A stretch of 64,000 nt of DNA, taken from positions 1,760,001 to 1,824,000 of the forward strand of contig CP004391.1 of the NCBI GenBank assembly GCA_000973525.1, written 5' to 3'. The notes below the pieces were generated by a model. The model was not told where the DNA came from and searched no databases. It saw only the letters and a program-made list of their open reading frames with translations. Position 1 is the first letter of the stretch. Every line of letters starts with the position of its first letter. Both the position numbers and the translations under genes were made by a program. This DNA is from Pasteurella multocida subsp. multocida OH4807. GTDB taxonomy: Bacteria; Pseudomonadota; Gammaproteobacteria; Enterobacterales; Pasteurellaceae. Below, piece after piece: positions 47,998 through 58,392 of this stretch.

Positions 47998-48822
47998 ATG
48001 AAACATTCAAAAATCGCTTTTTTATTAGCCCTTTCACTCTCGAATCATCTCGTTGCCAAACCAATACCAACTTACAGTGCAGGCGTTTATTATCCCGATT
48101 ATACATTACATGAAATCGACGTGGTGGATGAGTGTGAAAAATCGCGCTATTGTGAACCTTATGGTACGGAAACTCAATCCATTTCTAGAGAATTTGATAA
48201 AATCACAGACTCTAAAAATAATAACGACAAAATTGAGTTATTAGCAGAGTATACAAAAGAACTAGCATATAGTCTTCAAGACTTACAAGGTCACGTCAAT
48301 ACTCTCAGTCGTGACACCTCGAATACAATGGAAGGCATTCAAACCACCCTTAATACTTTATCCTCCGATATAGCCTCCCACAATAACCGCATCACTGAAA
48401 ACACTGAAAATCTCGCACAACTTTCACTCTATACCACTGAACAACTTGCGGATAAAACGTCATCACCAGAGTTATCTGGTATTTTAGGCGTTAATCGCGC
48501 ACTTAACACGTTTTCGGTGGACCATGTAGATATCATGCAACAAGTAAGCAAACAAATTCAAACTTTACAACATAACATGAGAAAGTTTGATAAAAAATTG
48601 AATGCTGGTCTTGCAGCCCAATCCGCACTCAGTGGTTTATTCCAACCCAATGAAGACGATACGATTAACTTTACAGCATCACTCGGCGGCTATCATACTG
48701 ATGTTGCCTTAGCGATGGGAATGGGGTTCCGTTTCAATCGTAATGTCGCCACTCGCGCTGGAATTGCGTTTAGTCCAAACAGTCGTTTGTCGTATAATAC
48801 AGCAATCAACTTTGCTTGGTAG
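47998..48822 (+). CDS. Short trimeric autotransporter-like protein with a YadA-type membrane anchor
   Basis: A 274-aa exported protein. Signal MKHSKIAFLLALSLSNHLVA, then a short N-terminal region with two Cys, a long heptad-rich helical stretch (about 70-205, SQDLQ-HVNTLSRDTSNTMEGI) likely to form a trimeric coiled coil, and a C-terminal YadA-like anchor (about 205-274: AGLAAQSALSGLFQP, ASLGGYHTDVALAMGMGFRF, ending NFAW). No adhesin head domain is present. ATG at 47998 is chosen over TTG at 47992. It stands between glpE and glpG. Role unknown: a minimal surface protein or an adhesin remnant. Confidence 0.78.
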   Translation: MKHSKIAFLLALSLSNHLVAKPIPTYSAGVYYPDYTLHEIDVVDECEKSRYCEPYGTETQSISREFDKITDSKNNNDKIELLAEYTKELAYSLQDLQGHVNTLSRDTSNTMEGIQTTLNTLSSDIASHNNRITENTENLAQLSLYTTEQLADKTSSPELSGILGVNRALNTFSVDHVDIMQQVSKQIQTLQHNMRKFDKKLNAGLAAQSALSGLFQPNEDDTINFTASLGGYHTDVALAMGMGFRFNRNVATRAGIAFSPNSRLSYNTAINFAW

Positions 48823-48834
48823 AAATAATCATCA

Positions 48835-48860
48835 AAAACAGCCCGTCTTGGGCTGTTTTC
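48835..48860 (+). terminator. Terminator of the YadA-anchor gene
   Basis: AAAACAGCCC-gtctt-GGGCTGTTTT, a perfect 10-bp stem running into T, 12 bp after the stop. Confidence 0.88.
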
Positions 48861-48977
48861 ATATATACAATACGCAGTAAAATAATCGCGTTAATGTAAA
48901 TGGGTATTCTTCATTGTTTTTTATTTCAAAATACCTCACATTTAAAATGTAGCAAAAAATAAAATTAAGGAACAAAA

Positions 48978-49853
48978 ATGCAATATTTATTTGGTAGTGA
49001 AATCTCACTTTTAGCCTTTCGTTTTCGAGATTATATTCGAGCCCAGTTTAATGTAGAAGTTGAACTACGTGAAATAAATGATAAAAAAGGAAAACGCATT
49101 GATATTTTTCTTTGTGAAACTTCACCGCACTTTCAAGAAATCGTAGCGGAAAAAGATCAATTTCTTGCCGATCCGTTTAATAAAAAATATGAACAAGCCA
49201 GCTGGACCAGTGGTGATATCCGTTCAAGTACGTACCCACTAAAAGCCTTTTTAAGCCATTCAGGCTTGCAATCCTGTTCATTTAGCGAGCTGTTGCGCAC
49301 TGGGAAATTCACATTATCGATCACCACATTTTGCATTGTGGTTTACTTTTGCCAATTAACAGGTTATGAAGATTGGATCTTGACACATTTCCACTACCCC
49401 GACAATGCTCCAGCCTCGGGGGAAATATGGCGTTATTTGTCACATGTTTTTGTACATTTATCTCCTCTCCACATTTTATTTAACTTAGTGTGGTGGTGGT
49501 TATTTGCTCATACAATTGAACGTCATTTTGGCACATGGAAAATCCTACAATTGTTCCTCATCTCTGCTCTCGTCACTGGCTTCGCCCAGAATATCGTCTC
49601 AGGTCCTTATTTCTTTGGTTTATCTGGCGTTGTATATGCCGTTCTTGGCTATGTTCTAATTTACGATAAATTGAGCCCAACTCGCTATTTTAATTTGCCG
49701 ATCGGTTTTGCCATGATGTTGATTGTGGCAATCCTAACAGGATTTATTAGTCCATTTTTTGGTATTGAGATGGGCAATACCGCACATATCACAGGATTAA
49801 TGGCAGGGCTATTGATTGGCTGGGCAACGTTCAAACGTACAGTAAAAAGATGA
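48978..49853 (+). CDS. glpG: Rhomboid protease GlpG
   Basis: Intramembrane serine protease (291 aa). An N-terminal cytoplasmic domain (about 1-105) is followed by six helices. The catalytic Ser is in FFGLSGVVYAVLGY (GLSG motif, about 217), the partner His in GNTAHITGLMAGLLIGW (about 271), and the oxyanion-side HxxxN pattern in HILFNLVWWW (about 165). Followed by glpR 62 bp downstream. Confidence 0.95.
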   Translation: MQYLFGSEISLLAFRFRDYIRAQFNVEVELREINDKKGKRIDIFLCETSPHFQEIVAEKDQFLADPFNKKYEQASWTSGDIRSSTYPLKAFLSHSGLQSCSFSELLRTGKFTLSITTFCIVVYFCQLTGYEDWILTHFHYPDNAPASGEIWRYLSHVFVHLSPLHILFNLVWWWLFAHTIERHFGTWKILQLFLISALVTGFAQNIVSGPYFFGLSGVVYAVLGYVLIYDKLSPTRYFNLPIGFAMMLIVAILTGFISPFFGIEMGNTAHITGLMAGLLIGWATFKRTVKR

Positions 49854-49915
49854 TCTCGTGCCTAAAATAGACTAAAATGTCGACGGATTTAATTTCAACA
49901 AGCGAAAGGTAAAAT

Positions 49916-50674
49916 ATGAAACAATCCATTCGTCATCAAAAAATTATTGATATGGTCACACAAAAAGGCTATGTCAGTACAGAAGAACTGGTTACCTTAT
50001 TAGATGTCAGCCCTCCTACTATTCGCCGAGATCTGAATGAGCTTGCTGAGAAAAACTTAATTCGTCGCCATCATGGTGGGGCGGCTTCTCCTTCTACGGC
50101 AGAAAACAGTGATTATGCTGAACGTAAAAACTTTTTCTTTAAAGGTAAAAACTGTATTGCGCAGCAAGTAGCCAGCTTAATTCCAAATGGAGCATCCCTA
50201 TTCATTGATATCGGTACGACACCAGAAGCGGTTGCCAATGCGTTACTCAATCACCAAAAATTACGTATCGTGACCAACAATATCAATGCAGCCTATATTC
50301 TTATGCAGAATGACACGTTTGATATTATTTTAGCAGGAGGGTCACTACGCCAAGATGGCGGAATTATTGGTGAAGCAACCGTGGCATTTATCTCACAATT
50401 CCGTTTAGATTTTGGCATTTTAGGGATCAGCGGGATTGATCTAGATGGTTCGTTACTCGACTATGATTACCATGAGGTCCAAGTCAAACGCTCGATTATT
50501 GAAAGTTCACGTAAAACTTTTTTAGTGACTGACCATTCTAAGTTTTCTCGTCGTGCCATGGTTCGTTTAGGCTCAATTGCAGATGTTGAACATGTTTTCA
50601 CCGATGCAACACCGCCAGATCCCATCTTAGAAATTTTAAAGGCGAACCACGTTAAACTACACGTGTGCCAATAA
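49916..50674 (+). CDS. glpR: DeoR-family glycerol-3-phosphate regulon repressor GlpR
   Basis: Repressor (252 aa) of glp genes, relieved by glycerol-3-phosphate. The HTH is RHQKIIDMVTQKGYVSTEEL through SPPTIRRDLNELAEKNLIRR (about 5-45), then the sugar-phosphate domain with IDIGTTPEAVANAL and LAGGSLRQDGG. Its probable targets (glpABC, glpT, glpQ) lie immediately downstream in the window. No clear GlpR operator was recognised. Confidence 0.93.
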   Translation: MKQSIRHQKIIDMVTQKGYVSTEELVTLLDVSPPTIRRDLNELAEKNLIRRHHGGAASPSTAENSDYAERKNFFFKGKNCIAQQVASLIPNGASLFIDIGTTPEAVANALLNHQKLRIVTNNINAAYILMQNDTFDIILAGGSLRQDGGIIGEATVAFISQFRLDFGILGISGIDLDGSLLDYDYHEVQVKRSIIESSRKTFLVTDHSKFSRRAMVRLGSIADVEHVFTDATPPDPILEILKANHVKLHVCQ

Positions 50675-50679
50675 TAAAA

Positions 50680-50703
50680 AAGGGGGGGCATTTTGCCCCC
50701 TTA
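50680..50703. terminator. Bidirectional terminator between glpR and glpC
   Basis: AAGGGGGGCATTTTGCCCCCTT hairpin with A-rich 5' flank between convergent glpR and glpC. Confidence 0.85.
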
Positions 50704-50738
50704 AATGACTCCAATACATTGAGTCGAGTTCCTATTCA

Positions 50739-52010
50739 TTACACTAATGCCATTGCCAATAAGCTGATTGGGTGCAAACACGTGAGGTGGGTTGACATAT
50801 CAATTTGCCATTTACATGTTTCACACTCAGAAATCACATAATCAAAGCCGCCTTCATTGATATGCTTAAAGAGTGGGTTGCCAATCGCCTGCGAAACATC
50901 GTAGTTTTCTGCTTTAAAGCCGTACGTCCCAGCAATACCACAACATTGCGATGGTAATACCACCACTTCTACACCCGGAATCTGTTTTAATACTTCTAAA
51001 GTATAAGGTGCCCAACCCGCTTTTTCCACGTGACATGCGGTGTGGTAAGCAAGGCGTAATGGTAGCCGTTTAAATGGTAACGTTTTACCCGCTTGCATTA
51101 ATTGATACAAATAACGAGTCACGATATGAATATGTGGGCGTACTTTTTGGTTATCCATACCTAAAATATGGTGATACTCATCGCGTAAATTCATCGTACA
51201 ACTTGATGAAGTTCCCACAACTTCTAAACCACGTTCATCAACGGTTTTACCCAAATATTTTAAGTTAAATTCAGCTTGTTTTTTTGCACGTGCTGGAAAA
51301 CCATTCACCGACAAAGGTAAACCACAGCATTTTTCTTTTTCAAGCAATACTACGCCAATATTGATCGCATTGAAGACCTGAATAAGTTCTTTACCAAGCT
51401 GTGGATTGTTGTAGTTGACATAACAGCCGTGATAATAAGCCACTTTATCCTGATAGCGTGCCTGCTCTTCCATAGCATGCTTCAAATACCAATTACGGAA
51501 AGATCCAAAAGAATATTTGGGCAACGTACGGTGTTGGCTTACATTCAATGTTTTTTCAAGTAAAAAGCGAGTGGCTTTTAAACCCGTAATCGTATTGACG
51601 ATAGGGGCAAATGGCGTATTCATTTTCCCCATCATATCCGTATGACTTAGCACTGCATCCCGCAATTTGTGCATAAGAGGTTTATTTTGACGCTCAAGAT
51701 TATTATTTCTAGCCCGAACAATGAGATCACCAATTTTCACATCAGAAGGGCATGCCACTTCACAACGTTTACAGTTGGTACAGTATTTCAATGCTTCATC
51801 GTACAATTCCGCACTTTTTAAGCGCAACCGCTCACCATCTGGACCTGCTTGTTTTGGTCCTGGATAAAACGGATTTTGACGAGAAACAGGGCAAACAGCA
51901 GTACAGGCAGTACATTTAATACAACTTTCAAAACTTTCATCAACATGTTGATGTACTACTGGCGCAGCAACACCTTGTTTCGCACTTTCGATTAACTGTT
52001 GAATATTCAT
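50739..52010 (-). CDS. glpC: Anaerobic glycerol-3-phosphate dehydrogenase subunit C (GlpC)
   Basis: Membrane-associated iron-sulfur subunit (423 aa) passing electrons from GlpAB to menaquinone. Two 4Fe-4S motifs: [13 protein letters not shown] (about 30) and [13 protein letters not shown] (about 73). Two CCG-type heterodisulfide-reductase-like motifs: [12 protein letters not shown] and [12 protein letters not shown]. Its start overlaps the end of glpB (ATGA). Confidence 0.96.
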   Translation of the reverse strand: MNIQQLIESAKQGVAAPVVHQHVDESFESCIKCTACTAVCPVSRQNPFYPGPKQAGPDGERLRLKSAELYDEALKYCTNCKRCEVACPSDVKIGDLIVRARNNNLERQNKPLMHKLRDAVLSHTDMMGKMNTPFAPIVNTITGLKATRFLLEKTLNVSQHRTLPKYSFGSFRNWYLKHAMEEQARYQDKVAYYHGCYVNYNNPQLGKELIQVFNAINIGVVLLEKEKCCGLPLSVNGFPARAKKQAEFNLKYLGKTVDERGLEVVGTSSSCTMNLRDEYHHILGMDNQKVRPHIHIVTRYLYQLMQAGKTLPFKRLPLRLAYHTACHVEKAGWAPYTLEVLKQIPGVEVVVLPSQCCGIAGTYGFKAENYDVSQAIGNPLFKHINEGGFDYVISECETCKWQIDMSTHLTCLHPISLLAMALV

Positions 52011-53293
52011 GCAGCCCTCCCAATTTGCTCCGCAGCGACTAATGCTGTCACCACTGCCACACCTGAACCACAGCCTAATTCAATACCATTAAAGCCGCCC
52101 AAGATATTTCCGATTGCATATAAATTCTCAAAAAATTGACCGCCCTTTTGAACTTGGCATTGTGCATTAATCGCTAGACCTGCTGCTTGATAAGGTTGTG
52201 GCTTAGAAAAACGATGATGCGTCCACGTCATGCGATTTGTTACATCAAATGGCGCTTGACTAACGATATCAGCATCAAAAATTGGTTCATAAATCTTATC
52301 AAAGTCTGCCACTAATCCTTTACTGAAAAAACTGCCACTAGCAAGCACAATATGTTCAGCTGTAATCGGTACATCTTGATGTAAATGTGTATAAACGCGT
52401 TTAACTCGATTATTCTCTACATCCGCCCTTACCACTTTGTCACCATTCATCATCAAACCACCCAATTGTTTAAAATATTGGATTAACCGTTTATGTTGGC
52501 GCATACCAAGCAGAGAAGGAGGTAGCGTTGGCAATTCAAATAACTCAAGTCCTGTTGCCTCTTTCAGTGCGATAAAAAATTCTTGTGTTTCTAGTCCAAA
52601 ACAGGCGGGCAAAAAGACCGCTTTCGCCCCCTGAGCCGCTTCTTTAATTTCACGCACTAAATCATGAAACGCCAACTTGTGTTCTAATAACTGGGCAATA
52701 TTCACACTACGAAATTCACGGGAGTGATGACGCAGATGATCGAGCTCAGGAATGCTCAAAAAACCTGTTGTCACATCACAATGCGCAAACTGTGGGTTTT
52801 GTACTAAATTATCAGCTAATAATTGTGGTTGAAAATCGTGATACCCTTCAATCCCAAGCACCGCAATCTGACGATGGGGGAATGTGCCTGCTTCTGTTAT
52901 TGTTGGCACGCTGTTTGGGGACAACCAAGTGCAGCGTAAACTGCCTAATGGAGTAACACGTAAATGATTTTCCTCACATGTTCCCACTAAACCTAAATGT
53001 AATGTCTGGGCTAATTGTTCAAACTGACGGGCTTTGGCAAGTACTGTTTCTTTACCGATGATACAATAAGGGTGTTGTGGTAATTGTTGATCAAGCTCAG
53101 TGTAATTTTGCTCGAAATTCTGAATTTGACGACCATTCGGCAACTGAGCAAGTAAATCCATTGAACCGGATGAAAAGTCGATTGCTGCTTGTCCGTTATT
53201 AATAATGGCACATGTTTTGCCTTGTTGTTGGAGAGCAATCCCGCATGTTAAACTGGCAAGCCCACCACCAATAATTACTACATCAAAATTCAT
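52007..53293 (-). CDS. glpB: Anaerobic glycerol-3-phosphate dehydrogenase subunit B (GlpB)
   Basis: FAD/FMN-type subunit (428 aa). [20 protein letters not shown] at 53293 is a clean dinucleotide-binding start 10 nt after AAGGGA; the frame extends to 53326 (alternative ATG at 53299). The C-terminal [20 protein letters not shown] is a GlpB signature. Overlaps glpA by 11 nt and glpC by 4 nt, indicating a tightly coupled operon. Confidence 0.95.
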   Translation of the reverse strand: MNFDVVIIGGGLASLTCGIALQQQGKTCAIINNGQAAIDFSSGSMDLLAQLPNGRQIQNFEQNYTELDQQLPQHPYCIIGKETVLAKARQFEQLAQTLHLGLVGTCEENHLRVTPLGSLRCTWLSPNSVPTITEAGTFPHRQIAVLGIEGYHDFQPQLLADNLVQNPQFAHCDVTTGFLSIPELDHLRHHSREFRSVNIAQLLEHKLAFHDLVREIKEAAQGAKAVFLPACFGLETQEFFIALKEATGLELFELPTLPPSLLGMRQHKRLIQYFKQLGGLMMNGDKVVRADVENNRVKRVYTHLHQDVPITAEHIVLASGSFFSKGLVADFDKIYEPIFDADIVSQAPFDVTNRMTWTHHRFSKPQPYQAAGLAINAQCQVQKGGQFFENLYAIGNILGGFNGIELGCGSGVAVVTALVAAEQIGRAA

Positions 53294-54974
53294 TGTCATC
53301 TGTCCCTTGCTGTGCTTGTTGTTCAAGCGGTTTCACATTATTGAGACCAAGCAAGCTATAATAAACCCACGAGGTAAATTCAGCTTCACGCGTTGCCTCT
53401 CCCCAACAAATTGGCTCAATACCACGCCAACGTTCTTCCATAAAAGATGCCAATTGAGTCGTCGATTGACGAGGCGTTGCCACACCAAAGCGAGACATTA
53501 AGCCTGCCGCACGACATGCACACAACTCAGCTTGACAAGTTCCCATCCCCACACGAGTGCGTCGACGTAAATCAACCAAATTATTGACACTTAATTCATC
53601 CACCGCATAACGTACTTCACCTGCTGTCACAGCTTCACATTCACACACTAACGTCCGATCCAAACGCTCCGTTTGCAATAAGCGAGTCGCACGCGAGCCA
53701 TGGCGATAAACTGCCGAATAACGAATGGTACTTGGTAAGGAAATGACTCGCTTATTAGTTTCTAATCGACTTTCACTTGAACCTGGTAATGCCTGTTTAG
53801 CAGTCATACATGACGCCGTTTTATTCAGTTTTTTACACACTAAATCTGTTGCCCATTCTGCCATCAAGCGATACGTCATTAATTTGCCACCCGTAATGGT
53901 AATAAAACCGTCTAAACCATCACGTTCGGCGTGATCAAGCAGCACAATACCACGACTCACATTACGCCCAGATGGGTCATCATCCGTTGCAACGAGTGGA
54001 CGAACCCCTGCATAAGCACGTAAAACACGAGTGTGACGCAAAGAAGGTGCCAGTTTTTCACCTTCGCGGAATAAAATATCCACTTCTTCTGGGGTCACAA
54101 TCATGTTATCAATCTGATCATAAGGAATACGACTTGATGTCGTACCAATCACACAAATCGTATCACCAGGAACCAAAATATCGGCATCAGCAGGTTTACG
54201 GCAACGGTTAATCACCATTTTGTTAATACGGTGTCCCATAACCAATAGTGCCCCTTTAGCTGGGAACATACGAATTTTTAAATCAGCATATTCTGCAATA
54301 CCTTGTCCCCAGATGCCCCCCGCATTGACCACAACAGGGGCAAAAAATTGACGTTGGACTTTATATTTATGATCGTAAACGCTCACGCCAATGACGCGAC
54401 CACCTTCTCGAATTAAGTTCGTCACTTCGCAATAAGTAAAAACGCGTGCACCATTTTCTGTGGCGTCGAGCATATTGGAGGCAGTTAAACGGAAAGGGTC
54501 GATAGAGCCATCAGGCACCACTACGGCACCCACTAACTCAGGGTTGACAGAAGGTTCTAAACGTTTGGCAAGATCAGGTTCAATCGGCACAGCTTCAATC
54601 CCCGACGCTGTACAACTTTCGATAAATTTTTTCTGATAATCAAGATCATCTTCAGGCAGGGTAATAAATAACCCCTCTGTTTCATCAACACAATGGCGAG
54701 CAATACGGCGTAAGATTTTATTTTCTTCAATACACTCTTTCGCTGACTCTTGATCATTTACCGCATAACGTGCACCACTGTGCAATAATCCATGATTACG
54801 CCCTGTCGCACCCGTCGCGATATCTCTTCGCTCTAATAACACACAATTAATACCGCGTAATGCACAGTCACGAGCAATACCTGCACCCGTAGCTCCACCA
54901 CCAATAATAATCACATCCGTACTAATAGGGCTTGTATCTGCGGTATTCTTATACATTTGAGGTGATATTTTCAT
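53283..54974 (-). CDS. glpA: Anaerobic glycerol-3-phosphate dehydrogenase subunit A (GlpA)
   Basis: Catalytic FAD subunit (563 aa) oxidising glycerol-3-phosphate to DHAP during anaerobic growth. FAD site [20 protein letters not shown] (about 20-39); [20 protein letters not shown] is the family signature; the C-terminal BFD-like 2Fe-2S region has [11 protein letters not shown]...CQAELCACR. First gene of glpABC, divergent from glpT with two CRP sites between. Confidence 0.97.
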   Translation of the reverse strand: MKISPQMYKNTADTSPISTDVIIIGGGATGAGIARDCALRGINCVLLERRDIATGATGRNHGLLHSGARYAVNDQESAKECIEENKILRRIARHCVDETEGLFITLPEDDLDYQKKFIESCTASGIEAVPIEPDLAKRLEPSVNPELVGAVVVPDGSIDPFRLTASNMLDATENGARVFTYCEVTNLIREGGRVIGVSVYDHKYKVQRQFFAPVVVNAGGIWGQGIAEYADLKIRMFPAKGALLVMGHRINKMVINRCRKPADADILVPGDTICVIGTTSSRIPYDQIDNMIVTPEEVDILFREGEKLAPSLRHTRVLRAYAGVRPLVATDDDPSGRNVSRGIVLLDHAERDGLDGFITITGGKLMTYRLMAEWATDLVCKKLNKTASCMTAKQALPGSSESRLETNKRVISLPSTIRYSAVYRHGSRATRLLQTERLDRTLVCECEAVTAGEVRYAVDELSVNNLVDLRRRTRVGMGTCQAELCACRAAGLMSRFGVATPRQSTTQLASFMEERWRGIEPICWGEATREAEFTSWVYYSLLGLNNVKPLEQQAQQGTDDNEF

Positions 54975-55086
54975 CTTTCCTCTCCCACATAAACAACAAA
55001 ACGATCAAAAAAACGATATTTATGCTGACATTTTAGGCTAAACAAGCACAAACAAACAATCATTTGATTGAAAAAGAAAGTTTAAA

Positions 55087-55102
55087 TGTGACAAATATCA
55101 CA
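55087..55102. promoter_or_regulatory. CRP site 1 in the glpA-glpT intergenic region
   Basis: TGTGA-CAAATA-TCACA, a perfect consensus match, 113 bp from the glpA start and 162 bp from the glpT start. Confidence 0.8.
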
Positions 55103-55139
55103 ATTTATTTTCTAAAATGCGCAGCCATAAAATATTTTT

Positions 55140-55155
55140 TGTGAAATCACTCACA
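55140..55155. promoter_or_regulatory. CRP site 2 in the glpA-glpT intergenic region
   Basis: TGTGA-AATCAC-TCACA, a second perfect consensus match, centred 53 bp (five helical turns) from site 1. Confidence 0.8.
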
Positions 55156-55263
55156 AATTAGCACAATTCCTCTTTCCACTTTTTTCTTTTCCCTTATTAT
55201 CTGTGTAAGATTCTTGCTAAAAGAATGCTGTTTATTTGTTTGTTTAACCTATTGGAGAATTGT

Positions 55264-56709
55264 ATGTTTGGTCCATTTAAACCCGCTCCGCATATTCCGG
55301 AGCTCCCTGCGGACAAAATAGATGCTCGATACCGTTTCTTGCGCTGGCAAGTGTTTGCGGGTATCTTTTTTGGTTATGCAGCTTATTACTTCGTACGTGC
55401 AAACTTCGACTTAGCACAAAAAGGATTAATTGAAGCAGGTATGTATAACAAAGCTGAACTTGGTATCATCGGTACAGGGGCAGGTTTAGCATACGGCTTA
55501 TCTAAATTCTTTATGGCGTCCATCTCTGACCGTTCAAATCCAAAAGTTTTTTTACCTTTCGGTCTTTTACTTTCTGGTTTATGTATGACAATGATGGGCT
55601 TAATGCCTTGGGCAACATCAGGCATTGCGGTGATGTTCGTGCTTATCTTCTTAAACGGTTGGTTCCAAGGTATGGGTTGGCCTCCGTGTGGTCGTACAAT
55701 GGTTCACTGGTGGTCTAAATCTGAACGTGGTTCTATCGTGTCTATTTGGAATACGGCTCACAACTTAGGGGGTATGGTTCCAGGTGCGATGGTGTTACTT
55801 GCAAGTGCAATCTACTTCAGTAATCACGGTGTTGAAGCGACAGCAAAAGATGTATGGCAACAAGCACTTTACTATCCAGGTATCGCTGCAATGATCGCTG
55901 CAATTCCTATCTATTTTGTGATGAAAGATACACCTCAATCTTGCGGTTTACCACCAATTGAAAAATGGCGTAACGACTATCCAGATGACTATAATGAAAA
56001 AACATACGAGCACGATTTAACAACAAAAGAAATCTTCGTGACTTATGTATTGAAAAACAAACTATTATGGTACATCGCGATTGCTAACGTCTTCGTATAC
56101 TTAATTCGCTACGGTGTATTGAAATGGTCTCCAGTTTACCTTGGTGAAGTCAAACACTTCAACATCAAAGGTACCGCGTGGGCATATACCATTTATGAAT
56201 TAGCAGCGATTCCAGGAACATTATTATGTGGTTGGGTATCTGACCATGTGTTCAAAGGTAAACGTGGTTTAACAGGCTTTATTTTCATGATTTTAACCAC
56301 CGCAGCAGTAGTTGCATTATGGTTAAACCCAGCCACTCCAGAACACGAATTAGCACAATATGCGGGTCATGCTTGGTATGAAAACCCATATCAATTAATG
56401 GACTTCATCCTAATGACAACGATCGGTTTCTTAATCTATGGTCCAGTTATGCTTATCGGTTTACACGCTCTTGAGCTTGCACCGAAAAAAGCAGCGGGTA
56501 CATCAGCAGGGTTCACTGGTTTATTCGGTTACTTAGGTGGTACAGTATCAGCCTCTGCGGTTGTAGGTTGGGCAGCAGAATACTATGGCTGGGACGGCGG
56601 TTTCTATGTCATGATCGCGGGTGGTGTATTAGCTATCCTATTAATGTTTATCACGATGATTGAAGAAAGTAAGCATAAAGCAAAACTTGAAGATCACTAC
56701 GGTAAATAA
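55264..56709 (+). CDS. glpT: Glycerol-3-phosphate transporter GlpT
   Basis: Major facilitator superfamily antiporter (481 aa, 12 helices) exchanging glycerol-3-phosphate for phosphate. ATG at 55264 ([20 protein letters not shown]) follows TTGGAGAATTGT; the frame is open to 55225. Family features: [23 protein letters not shown] with the substrate-site Arg, and [16 protein letters not shown]. With glpQ downstream, G3P released outside is imported here. Confidence 0.97.
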   Translation: MFGPFKPAPHIPELPADKIDARYRFLRWQVFAGIFFGYAAYYFVRANFDLAQKGLIEAGMYNKAELGIIGTGAGLAYGLSKFFMASISDRSNPKVFLPFGLLLSGLCMTMMGLMPWATSGIAVMFVLIFLNGWFQGMGWPPCGRTMVHWWSKSERGSIVSIWNTAHNLGGMVPGAMVLLASAIYFSNHGVEATAKDVWQQALYYPGIAAMIAAIPIYFVMKDTPQSCGLPPIEKWRNDYPDDYNEKTYEHDLTTKEIFVTYVLKNKLLWYIAIANVFVYLIRYGVLKWSPVYLGEVKHFNIKGTAWAYTIYELAAIPGTLLCGWVSDHVFKGKRGLTGFIFMILTTAAVVALWLNPATPEHELAQYAGHAWYENPYQLMDFILMTTIGFLIYGPVMLIGLHALELAPKKAAGTSAGFTGLFGYLGGTVSASAVVGWAAEYYGWDGGFYVMIAGGVLAILLMFITMIEESKHKAKLEDHYGK

Positions 56710-56719
56710 TAAGCACAAC

Positions 56720-56758
56720 AAAAAGGAAGATATGTAAAGCATAGTCTTCCTTTTTTTA
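56720..56758 (+). terminator. Terminator of glpT
   Basis: AAAAAGGAAGA and TCTTCCTTTTT form an 11-bp stem around 16 nt, followed by more T. Confidence 0.82.
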
Positions 56759-56919
56759 TACTCGCTATATACATCCACCTGCGCGATTAAGATGGATTTG
56801 ATTAAAAAGTGAGTAAAGGTCAAAACATTTAACGATAGGCGTGGAAATCACGCGTAGCATTTCACCCTATCACCCTAAGCCGTAAATAATAACTTTCCGA
56901 TAAATAAGAGGACTCGTCT

Positions 56920-57996
56920 ATGAAATTAAAAGCAATCGCAGCCGCTGTTGCGGTTTCAACTTTAGCAGCTTGTTCAAGCCAATCTATGATGAGCAGCAGT
57001 GATAAATTAATTATTGCTCACCGTGGTGCAAGTGGTTATTTACCAGAACACACGCTTGAATCGAAAGCTTTGGCTTTTGGTCAAAAAGCAGACTATTTAG
57101 AACAAGACCTTGCGATGACCAAAGACAACCGTTTAATCGTGATTCACGATCACTTCTTAGATGGTTTAACCAATGTTGCGAAAAAATTCCCAAATCGTGC
57201 GAGAAAAGATGGTCGTTATTACGTCGTTGACTTTACACTAAAAGAAATTCAAAGCCTTGAAATGACTGAAAACTTCAAAATGGAAAACGGCAAACAAGTT
57301 CAAGTGTATCCAAACCGTTTCCCTCTTTGGAAATCACATTTCCGTATTCACACTTTTGAAGAAGAAATTGAATTTATCCAAGGTTTAGAAAAATCAACAG
57401 GTAAAAAAATTGGTATCTACCCAGAAATCAAAGCACCTTGGTTACATCACCAAGAGGGCAAAGACATTGCTGCCGCAACATTAAAAGTGCTAAAACAATA
57501 TGGTTATGATACTAAAGACGATATGGTTTACCTCCAAACCTTCGACTTTAATGAATTAAAACGTATTAAAACTGAACTTCTCCCAAAAATGGGCATGGAC
57601 ATTAAACTTGTTCAGTTAGTGGCCTATACTGATTGGCACGAAACTGAAGAGAAAAATGCACAGGGCAAATGGGTGAACTACGATTACGATTGGATGTTTA
57701 AACCAGGCGCCATGGCAGAAGTCGCAAAATATGCGGATGGCGTTGGTCCAGGCTGGTATATGCTGATTGACGATCAAAAATCAAAAGCAGGTAACATTGT
57801 TTACACGCCATTAGTGAAAGAATTGGCCAACTACAAAATGGAACTTCATCCGTACACCGTACGTAAAGATGCCTTACCTGCATTCTTCACTGACGTGAAC
57901 CAAATGTATGATGCACTATTAAACAAAGCTGGTGCAACAGGGGTCTTCACAGACTTCCCAGATACTGGTGTCGCGTTTTTGAAGAAAAATAAATAG
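56920..57996 (+). CDS. glpQ: Glycerophosphodiester phosphodiesterase GlpQ (protein D homologue)
   Basis: Hydrolyses glycerophosphodiesters to glycerol-3-phosphate (358 aa). The signal MKLKAIAAAVAVSTLAAC ends in lipobox LAAC, so it is a lipoprotein like H. influenzae protein D, unlike the soluble periplasmic E. coli GlpQ. Active-site pair: IIAHRGASGYLPEHTLES (His, Arg, Glu) and VIHDHFLDGLTNV. Protein D also scavenges host choline phosphate precursors; that role here is inferred by homology. Confidence 0.96.
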   Translation: MKLKAIAAAVAVSTLAACSSQSMMSSSDKLIIAHRGASGYLPEHTLESKALAFGQKADYLEQDLAMTKDNRLIVIHDHFLDGLTNVAKKFPNRARKDGRYYVVDFTLKEIQSLEMTENFKMENGKQVQVYPNRFPLWKSHFRIHTFEEEIEFIQGLEKSTGKKIGIYPEIKAPWLHHQEGKDIAAATLKVLKQYGYDTKDDMVYLQTFDFNELKRIKTELLPKMGMDIKLVQLVAYTDWHETEEKNAQGKWVNYDYDWMFKPGAMAEVAKYADGVGPGWYMLIDDQKSKAGNIVYTPLVKELANYKMELHPYTVRKDALPAFFTDVNQMYDALLNKAGATGVFTDFPDTGVAFLKKNK

Positions 57997-58014
57997 CCAC
58001 CAACTGATGTAATA

Positions 58015-58058
58015 AAAAGTGCGGTCGAAATGTTAAGAATTTTGACCGCACTTTATTT
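58015..58058. terminator. Uptake-signal pair terminator between glpQ and yqfB
   Basis: AAAGTGCGGTC (58016-58026) and GACCGCACTTT (58044-58054) form an 11-bp stem followed by ATTT, between convergent genes. Confidence 0.88.
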
Positions 58059-58069
58059 ATATTGAGTAA

Positions 58070-58384
58070 TTACTTCACTAACTCAAACGCAATCACCCAA
58101 AACCACTCATCTTGTGGATAAATCTCTTTAATCACCTGACGCAACTCCGGCAAGGTCATATTTTCTTGCTGGGCGTGTTGTTCAGATAACTCATCAAAAT
58201 GAATAGGCGTTACCGACAACACTTTAATGTTGGCAAAAAAGCGATCGGTTTCGTTGGTGTAAACCTCCAAAACCTGATTTGGCTGAAAATACGACTCGGA
58301 TTTATCACGAATGGTGATGGTTTTACGTCCTACCACAATGTCTTGCTCAAAGCGAGTGAAGAAGGTGATTTTGTTTAAGTCCAC
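58070..58384 (-). CDS. yqfB: ASCH-domain protein YqfB (N4-acetylcytidine amidohydrolase)
   Basis: Small cytoplasmic enzyme (104 aa); E. coli YqfB hydrolyses N4-acetylcytidine. [22 protein letters not shown] carries the conserved Lys and Thr of the active site, and [17 protein letters not shown] is the family tail. GTG at 58384 after GTAAGGAAACAC gives almost exactly the E. coli length (103 aa). A TTG at 58405 would add seven residues and overlap tex. Confidence 0.88.
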   Translation of the reverse strand: MDLNKITFFTRFEQDIVVGRKTITIRDKSESYFQPNQVLEVYTNETDRFFANIKVLSVTPIHFDELSEQHAQQENMTLPELRQVIKEIYPQDEWFWVIAFELVK

Positions 58385-58392
58385 GTGTTTCC

